From Marinobacter piscis (GTDB taxonomy: Bacteria > Pseudomonadota > Gammaproteobacteria > Pseudomonadales > Oleiphilaceae), in assembly GCF_007671655.1 (NCBI RefSeq), contig NZ_VCGX01000001.1:186001-250000 (forward strand): 64,000 nt of DNA, in the 5' to 3' direction. The translations under genes and the position numbers were made by a program. Below are positions 58,235-64,000 of the stretch, piece after piece (position 1 is the first letter of the stretch; every line of letters begins with the position of its first letter). The notes beneath the pieces were generated by a model. That model was not told where the DNA came from and made no database searches. It saw nothing but the letters and a program-made list of their open reading frames with translations.

Positions 58235-61000
58235 ATGAACACCCCCGAACAACAGTTCCTCAAAGCCCTCGACGACAAACTCTGGAAATCCGCCGACAAG
58301 CTGCGCGCCAACCTGGACGCTGCCAACTACAAGCACGTTGTGCTCGGCCTGATCTTTCTCAAATACGTGTCCGATGCCTTCGAGGAACGCCAGGAAGAGT
58401 TGCTGGAGTTATTCAATACTGACAGCGATGACAACATCTACTATCTCCCCCGGGACGATTTCGACAGCGAAGAGGAATATCAAACTGCGCTGAGCGATGA
58501 GTTGGAAGTATTGGATTACTACCGCGAAGCCAACGTGTTCTGGGTACCCAAAGCCGCCCGCTGGAACACCCTGAAAGAAAAAGCCGTGCTGCCCGTGGGC
58601 ACCGTACTCTGGCAGGACGACGCGGGCAATGACGTTAAGCTGCGCTCTGTATCCTGGCTGATTGATAACGCCTTAGAAGCCATTGAGACGCACAACAAAA
58701 AGCTTAAAGGCATTCTCAACCGCATCAGCCAGTACCAGCTGAACAACGACAAGCTGCTGGGCTTGATCAACACCTTCTCCGACACCTCCTTCACCAAGCC
58801 TGTGCTGGATGGCGAGAAGCTGAACCTGCAAAGCAAAGACATTCTCGGCCATGTGTACGAATACTTCCTGGGCCAGTTCGCCCTCGCCGAAGGCAAGCAG
58901 GGTGGCCAGTATTACACCCCCAAAAGCATCGTTACCCTGATTGTGGAAATGCTACAGCCCTACTCCGGCCGGGTGTACGACCCCGCCATGGGCTCAGGCG
59001 GCTTCTTTGTCTCCAGCGACAAGTTCATCGAAGAGCACGCTAGCGAGCAACACTACGACGCCAGCGAACAGAAGAAGCACATCTCCGTGTACGGCCAGGA
59101 GTCCAACCCCACCACCTGGCGACTGGCCGCCATGAACATGGCCATTCGGGGCATCGACTTCAACTTCGGCAAGAAAAACGCCGATACGTTTTTGGACGAC
59201 CAGCACCCGGATTTGCGCGCCGACTTTGTGATGGCCAACCCGCCGTTCAATATCAAGGATTGGTGGAGCGAATCTCTCGCCGAAGATGTGCGCTGGAAAT
59301 ACGGAACCCCGCCCAAGGGCAACGCCAACTTCGGTTGGATGCAACACATGCTCCACCATCTGGCACCCACCGGCAGCATGGCCCTGCTGCTGGCCAACGG
59401 CTCCATGAGCTCCAACACCAACAACGAAGGCGAAATCCGCAAACGGCTGGTGGAAGAAGATTTGGTGGAATGCATGGTCGCCCTGCCCGGCCAACTGTTC
59501 ACCAACACCCAGATCCCCGCTTGCATCTGGTTCCTGACCAAAGACAAAGCCAACGGCATGGTGCGTAACGAGAAAAAGCGCGACCGCCGGGAAGAGTTCC
59601 TGTTCATAGATGCCCGCGGCCTGGGGTACATGCGCGACCGGGTACTGCGGGACTTCACCAACGACGACATCGCCAAAATCGCTGACACCTTCCATGCCTG
59701 GCAAAAAGGCGAAGGCGACGCACAGGGATGTGCTAGTGCCGCGGAAGGCAGGACGCCGGGAGCAGCCTACGAAGACATCGCCGGTTTCTGCAAATCTGCC
59801 AGTCTGGATGAGATCAAGAAGCACGACTTTGTGCTGATGCCGGGGCGTTATGTCGGCGCACAAGAGCAGGAAGACGATGGCGAACCGTTTGCCGAAAAGA
59901 TGGCGCGGTTGACCGGGCAGTTGCGGGAGCAGTTTGCGGAGAGTGATCGGCTGGAGGCTGAGATTAAGCGGAATCTTGGGGGGGGTTGGGCTATGGCCTC
60001 TGAGCAATTTATCGACGATTACGCACCAACTCCCACAGGCTGGACTGTAAAGCAGCTTATTGATTGCACCGAAGATAAGCTTATCTCTTACGGTATTGTT
60101 CAGCCAGGCCAGCATGTCGAAGACGGCATTCCCATCCTGCGGGTTAACAACTTCCGTAATGGCCAACTTGATCTAAACGACGTTTTAAAAGTCGCGCCCG
60201 AGATAGCCAATAAATACGAGAGGACAACGCTAAAAGGAGGCGAAGTTCTCCTGACACTGGTCGGCTCCACCGGTCAGAGTGTGGTTGCGCCGAACGATCT
60301 AGCCGGCTGGAATGTTCCAAGAGCTATTGCAGTGATCCGACCCCACACCGAGGTTGGGAGCAACTGGATCAATATCTGCCTTCAATCTCAAGCCGCAAAA
60401 CATTTTCTTGATGTTCGCGCGAACACAACAGTTCAAAAAACCCTTAATCTAAGAGATGTTAGGGAGCTGCCAATAGTTTTGCCTCCCAAGAACGTCAGGC
60501 GCTCCATTGAAGCGATCGATACTAGCTTGAATGAAAAAATTCAAATCAATCGCCAAATTAACCGAACCCTCGAACAAATGGCCCAGACCGTCTTCAAAAG
60601 CTGGTTTGTCGATTTCGAGCCGGTCAAAGCCAAGATCGCCGCACTAGAGGCCGGCGGCAGCGAGGAAGACGCCCTGCTCGCCGCCATGCGGGCCATTTCC
60701 GGCACCTCTTTATTCGGTGCTGACGCATCCGCCGCAGGCGCTCAAGCGGCGCTAACCCGCCTCCAGGCCGAACAGCCCGAGCGATACGCCGAGCTTCGCG
60801 CCACCGCCGAACTATTTCCGTCGGCTATGCAGGATAGTGAGCTGGGGGAGATTCCGGAGGGGTGGGTCTATGGCACTCTAAACGACATTGCGGTCTTCAC
60901 CAACAGCCGTGTTTCAAAAGATGAGCTATCTCTGGAAAGTACATCTCGACAGAGAATATGCTCGAAAATAGAAAGGGAGTCTGCCTCGCCTCATCCTTGA
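58235..61000 (+). CDS. HsdM2-HsdS2 in-frame fusion (methyltransferase plus half specificity subunit)
   Basis: 921 codons in one frame. Residues 1 to about 580 are a complete HsdM with motif I DPAMGSGG near 248 and NPPF near 334, almost the same as hsdM1 but with Trp at codon 141. Eight G at 59978-59985 then carry the frame directly into HsdS2 (first codon of its own start at 59993, residue 587). With six or nine G, HsdM would end NLGGLGYGL just past the HsdS ATG, as in hsdM1 (NLEGLGYEL). The S part supplies one recognition domain and the central spacer, then stops by frameshift after residue 900. A 17-residue insertion (59717-59767) near residue 495 and an 11-residue one (60704-60736) are absent from copy 1. 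Confidence 0.85.
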   Translation: MNTPEQQFLKALDDKLWKSADKLRANLDAANYKHVVLGLIFLKYVSDAFEERQEELLELFNTDSDDNIYYLPRDDFDSEEEYQTALSDELEVLDYYREANVFWVPKAARWNTLKEKAVLPVGTVLWQDDAGNDVKLRSVSWLIDNALEAIETHNKKLKGILNRISQYQLNNDKLLGLINTFSDTSFTKPVLDGEKLNLQSKDILGHVYEYFLGQFALAEGKQGGQYYTPKSIVTLIVEMLQPYSGRVYDPAMGSGGFFVSSDKFIEEHASEQHYDASEQKKHISVYGQESNPTTWRLAAMNMAIRGIDFNFGKKNADTFLDDQHPDLRADFVMANPPFNIKDWWSESLAEDVRWKYGTPPKGNANFGWMQHMLHHLAPTGSMALLLANGSMSSNTNNEGEIRKRLVEEDLVECMVALPGQLFTNTQIPACIWFLTKDKANGMVRNEKKRDRREEFLFIDARGLGYMRDRVLRDFTNDDIAKIADTFHAWQKGEGDAQGCASAAEGRTPGAAYEDIAGFCKSASLDEIKKHDFVLMPGRYVGAQEQEDDGEPFAEKMARLTGQLREQFAESDRLEAEIKRNLGGGWAMASEQFIDDYAPTPTGWTVKQLIDCTEDKLISYGIVQPGQHVEDGIPILRVNNFRNGQLDLNDVLKVAPEIANKYERTTLKGGEVLLTLVGSTGQSVVAPNDLAGWNVPRAIAVIRPHTEVGSNWINICLQSQAAKHFLDVRANTTVQKTLNLRDVRELPIVLPPKNVRRSIEAIDTSLNEKIQINRQINRTLEQMAQTVFKSWFVDFEPVKAKIAALEAGGSEEDALLAAMRAISGTSLFGADASAAGAQAALTRLQAEQPERYAELRATAELFPSAMQDSELGEIPEGWVYGTLNDIAVFTNSRVSKDELSLESTSRQRICSKIERESASPHP
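59717..59767 (+). repeat. 51-bp in-frame insertion in hsdM2 related to the palindromic repeats
   Basis: Absent from hsdM1, where GGC is followed directly by TAC. It contains GCACAGGGATGTGCTAGTGC, close to GCACATGGATGTGCTCGTAG of the 17.6-kb repeat core, and a further GGCAGGACGCC hairpin. It adds 17 residues without breaking the frame. Confidence 0.7.
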
Positions 61001-61464
61001 CCTCCTCCGCCTCAGTGCCGAGTTTTGAGCCTGGCGAAATACTGATCTCGAACATCCGCCCTTACTTCAAAAAGATATGGTTAGCCAATTTCAGTGGCGG
61101 TCGCTCACCCGATGTACTTGGATTTACGCCCAGACACAACGGCACAAACGAGTATCTATTCAACCTTTTGTACCAAGATAGTTTTTTTGAGTACATGATG
61201 CTCACGTCAAAAGGCGCAAAAATGCCTCGTGGTGACAAGAAGGCAATTATGCAGTTCGCAACGGCAGTCCCTCCTGTTGATCTGATGCAGCAATTCTCTG
61301 GGCATGTGAGGTCGTTTTACATGCTTGCCACTTCGCACAATCGAGAGTCCGCGTCACTTGTCTCGCTAAGAGATTCTTTACTACCCAAACTCCTCTCCGG
61401 CGAACTCTCCGTATCAGGCGCAGAGCCCCAGCTAACAGGAACTGAGGAACTGGCCAATGTTTAA
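59993..61464 (+). pseudogene. hsdS: Type I specificity subunit hsdS2, frameshifted
   Basis: About 490 codons when repaired. The first recognition domain (to about 60520), the central spacer (IQINRQINRTLEQMAQTVFK...) and the start of the second domain are in the frame of the HsdM fusion. At 60938-60941 the frame shifts by -1: the second domain continues as YISTENMLENRKGV from 60940. It ends in the usual RDSLLPKLLSGEL at 61464. A lost A in GAAAAG (LEKY) would explain it. Both recognition domains differ from hsdS1, so a repaired protein would have another target. Confidence 0.88.
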
Positions 61465-61930
61465 AATCAACCCTGCCTCCAACCGCATCACCGCACTCGA
61501 ATCCATGACCGCGGCCGGGACGGCGTGTGGCAAAACTCAACTACCGAGGAATCCTTGGCAGTTCGTTTAGATGCCCGTACTTGTGAATACGACTGAACTA
61601 GGCCGTGCCGGCAAAAGAGGCGCTAAAGATTTAACAGACAGAACTGCTAAAGAATCCTTAGCAGTTCCGTTGTTGCAGGTTTTGCAAATACTGCCTGGAT
61701 GAAACTTTTTCGAACCTTCCGGCATTTCCGGATAGTTCAGTAACGAGCCGCTGGAAAAGGTCAGGCACGCGCTTAAAAGCACCGATCTGAACAAAGAACC
61801 GGCCCCAGATGCTGAATAGCTAACAAGCCTCTGATAATGTTGAACCACATTGGCTGCGTGCAGCCTTTAAAGTTCCAAAAATGAGCATTATGCAAAAAAT
61901 GCATTTTGCCGAAACAAACAAGCCATTTAT
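61459..61930. other. Gene-scrap region with three ~27-bp palindromes
   Basis: No intact gene. 61459-61570 starts MFKINPASNRITALES, which looks like the first residues of a PD-(D/E)xK-type accessory nuclease gene, then breaks. Palindromes of the GAACT...AGTTC kind lie at 61539-61564, 61641-61667 and 61712-61738. Their translations (TTEESLAVR, RTAKESLAV, TFRHFRIV) resemble the variable stretch of RhuM proteins. A frame at 61738-61819 (NEPLEKVRHALKSTDLNKE, then stop) looks like another gene's lost C-terminus. Reading: a graveyard of accessory genes. Confidence 0.5.
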
Positions 61931-64000
61931 ATGAAAAAAACCCTCACTCCGGACACCATAACCGACTGGCTATCTGACCTTACAGAGTCTGCCGAGCTTG
62001 AATGCAAACTTGCAGGTGGTCGCGATGGAAAAGGCAACTTACCCAAAGATTTTTGGGCGACCTACAGTGCTTTTGCCAATACCAATGGTGGTCTGGTGTT
62101 ATTGGGGCTCAGAGAAAAACCCAGGGGCACTTCAATATTGAAGGCGTGCAGCAAACTGAAAAGGTGATAACGGATCTATTCAATACCCTGAACAACCCCA
62201 GCAAAGTCAGCGCGAACCTGCTTCAGGATTCGGACGTTGAGGTATTGGATGTAGCTGGGCAATCAATTATTAAGATTTCCGTACCGCAGGCTTCACGAAA
62301 GCAAAAACCTGTTTATCTGGGGAGCACACCATTCAATCGGAATACCTTCCGCCGGCTGCATGAAGGCGACCGGGCCTGCGACGATGAAACCGTAAAACGA
62401 ATGCTGGCTGAGCAAGTCGAAGACGACCGCGACAGCAAGCTCCTCACAGGTTTTGGCTGGAGCGATATCGATAAGCAGAGCCTTAGCGTTTACCGACAGA
62501 TGCTGAAAGACGCCAAACCAGGACATCCGTTTCTGGATCAAGATGATTTCGGGTTGTTAAAGAAGCTGCACGGATGGCGTAAAGATCGTCAGACTGGAGA
62601 AGAAGGTCTGACACTTGCTGGCTTGCTGATGTTTGGTACCTGGGATGCTATCCAGGAAGCCGCACCGCACTACTTTGTGGATTACCAGGAGCGCCCGGAA
62701 GCAAAAACAGAGTTGCGCTGGGTTGATCGCCTTGTGCCGGATGGCACCTGGTCCGGTAACCTTTTTGATTTCTACCGCATCGTTTACCGCAAACTAACCA
62801 ACCCAGACACCCTGAAAGTCCCTTTCCGTTTGAAGTCTGGCCAAAGACGAGATGATACCCCTATTCACGAGGCCATTCGGGAAGCACTGGTTAATACGCT
62901 GGTACACGCAGACTTCTCAGGCCGGGTATCGGTACTGGTGGTAAAGCGCCCAGACATGCTGGGTTTCCGGAACCCAGGCGACATGCGAATTCCGTTGGAC
63001 AGAGCAGTCAAGGGTGGCGAATCAGACTGCCGTAACCGGATTATGCACCAGATGTTCCTTATGATCGGGCTGGGTGAGCGCGCAGGCTCCGGTATACCCA
63101 AAATTTTCAGTGGCTGGAATTGGCGCCATTGGCGCCGTCCTGCTCTTTACGAGATCGACGAACCACCACAAACGCTACTAGAACTGAGAATGCTGGAGCT
63201 GATGCCGGAGGAAATTCAGCAGCAGCTCGCAGACCGGTTTGGCGAGTCTTACAGAACCCTCCCAAGACTGGAACGTCTGATTCTTGCCACGGCGGCCACC
63301 GAGCAAGTGGTATCCCACAGTCGTATTTCGGAAATCACCACCGATCACTCTCACGACATCACCTTGGCACTGCAATCGCTGGTCAAGCAGTCAATGTTCG
63401 AAACCAATGGCCGGGGTCGAGGTGCGGTTTACCATCTCCCGGGCGCGGGCATACCCACCCCGGAACAAGTATTCGGAGTGCCCATTGGTGCGGACCAAAA
63501 TGAAATCGTGGATATATCAGCAAGCGACATCAGCTACTCCGGCGATAAGGCAGCTTACTCCGGCGACAAGCAAATCTACTCCGGTGATAAGCAGCCTTAC
63601 TCCGGCGATAAGAGCTTTGCGGTGGATAACAGCGTTGCCTACTCCGGCGATAGCGAATTGGCTACAGATCACCGTGATGAATTCGGGCGATTGATTTCAC
63701 CCGCACTGCAAGCGCCGGCCATTCATGATCTGGAGAACCTTTCACCAGACTTCTACGCAAGGCTCAAATCGGTCGCAGAGCCGTCCGCCACCAGTAAGCG
63801 CCTAGATCCAGAAACCATGCGCACAATCATTTTGCAGCTCTGCGATGGGCAGTACGTGACCCGGTCCTGCCTTGCTGAACTTCTAAAACGGACTGCAGAT
63901 ACGCTGCGACACCAGTATTTGAGTACGATGATAGATGACAAGTCACTGACGCTGGCGTTTCCACAAACGCCGAATGACAAGCGGCAGGCCTACATTACGA
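61931..64000 (+). pseudogene. AlbA_2 (Schlafen-like) ATP-binding protein gene, frameshifted and cut by window edge
   Basis: Residues 1-65 encode an AlbA_2 domain (LTESAELECKLAGGRDGKG, YSAFANTNGGLVLLGL). At about 62120-62127 the frame shifts by -1 (a lost base in the run CCCAGGGG), and homology continues HFNIEGVQQTEKVITDLFNT without further stops to the window end. The C-terminal half contains AIREALVNTLVHADFSG and ERAGSGIPKIF, typical of the HATPase_c_4 module that follows AlbA_2 in these proteins. A linker of five YSGDKxx repeats (63535-63654) and a winged-helix-like tail follow. Such proteins are common in defence islands next to type I systems; no enzyme activity is assigned. Unless recoded or a sequencing error, the product is truncated at 62167. 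Confidence 0.8.
63535..63654 (+). repeat. 21-bp tandem repeat coding YSGDKxx
   Basis: Units start at 63535, 63556, 63577 and 63598 (TACTCCGGCGATAAG-like, 21 bp period). A fifth, partial unit lies at 63640. They encode a flexible linker in the AlbA_2 protein. Unit number could vary by slippage. Confidence 0.85.

Noticed and set aside
57990..58235. 81-codon minus-strand ORF across the second att site
   Set aside because: It spans the att repeat and terminator and has no recognisable motif or convincing ribosome site.
58994..60166. 390-codon minus-strand frame opposite hsdM2
   Set aside because: Shadow of hsdM2; a similar broken frame exists opposite hsdM1, showing that it follows the hsdM sequence.
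61567..61848. 93-codon minus-strand ORF in the scrap region
   Set aside because: Its residues derive from the reverse of palindromic gene remnants; no family features.
63535..63654. CRISPR-like array
   Set aside because: The units are contiguous 21-bp coding repeats without spacers.

Overview
The window is a chromosomal segment of a gammaproteobacterium. The gene orders rimP-nusA-infB-rbfA-truB-rpsO-pnp, secG-tRNA-Leu, carAB-greA, grpE-dnaK-dnaJ, fur/bamE and smpB-ssrA, together with the tmRNA tag ANDENYALAA, place it there. Protein flavour, GC content and intergenic repeats suggest Marinobacter or a close marine relative; that genus call is from memory, not from a search.

Positions 1-49.3 kb are core genome. 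They hold aceE (partial), a lysine 2,3-aminomutase-like radical SAM gene, a CnoX-type thioredoxin, a Lon paralogue with a convergent MarR regulator, and a complete livJHMGF-type branched-chain amino acid importer. Then come two envelope genes (DUF3015, DUF4105) and a lipoprotein hydrolase. The minus strand from about 17.8 to 43.1 kb is a long housekeeping block: pnp to rimP, tRNA-Leu(GAG), secG, tpiA, glmM, folP, ftsH, greA, carB, carA, dapB, dnaJ, dnaK and grpE, with yhbY facing the other way. recN follows behind two LexA boxes, then fur/bamE, rnfH-ratA, an NSS transporter, smpB and ssrA. Several regulatory layouts are readable: a sigma-32 promoter for grpE, an SOS promoter for recN, stacked terminators between the rimP operon promoter and rimP, and a terminator in the carA leader.

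From 49.32 kb the sequence is accessory. The last 14 nt of tmRNA plus its terminator are repeated exactly at 58.16 kb. Each copy is followed at once by a nearly identical type I restriction-modification hsdM gene, so two related islands sit in tandem at one attachment site. Island A has hsdM1 (amber codon), an intact hsdS1, a membrane-anchored protein of unknown function, a tiny ORF, a RhuM-Fic fusion protein, an intact hsdR and a small membrane protein. Island B has hsdM2 fused in frame to hsdS2 through a G8 tract, hsdS2 frameshifted after its first half, a stretch of gene scraps rich in approximately 27-bp palindromes, and a frameshifted AlbA_2 (Schlafen-like) ATP-binding gene that runs off the window. 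No integrase is present.

The most interesting non-coding signal is a two-copy, approximately 112-bp palindromic repeat (17628-17737 and 38317-38430). Its 54-bp core is conserved and carries two GGA-loop hairpins resembling CsrA/RsmA sites, while its outer arms differ completely yet stay self-complementary. A related hairpin lies inside hsdM2 as an in-frame insertion.
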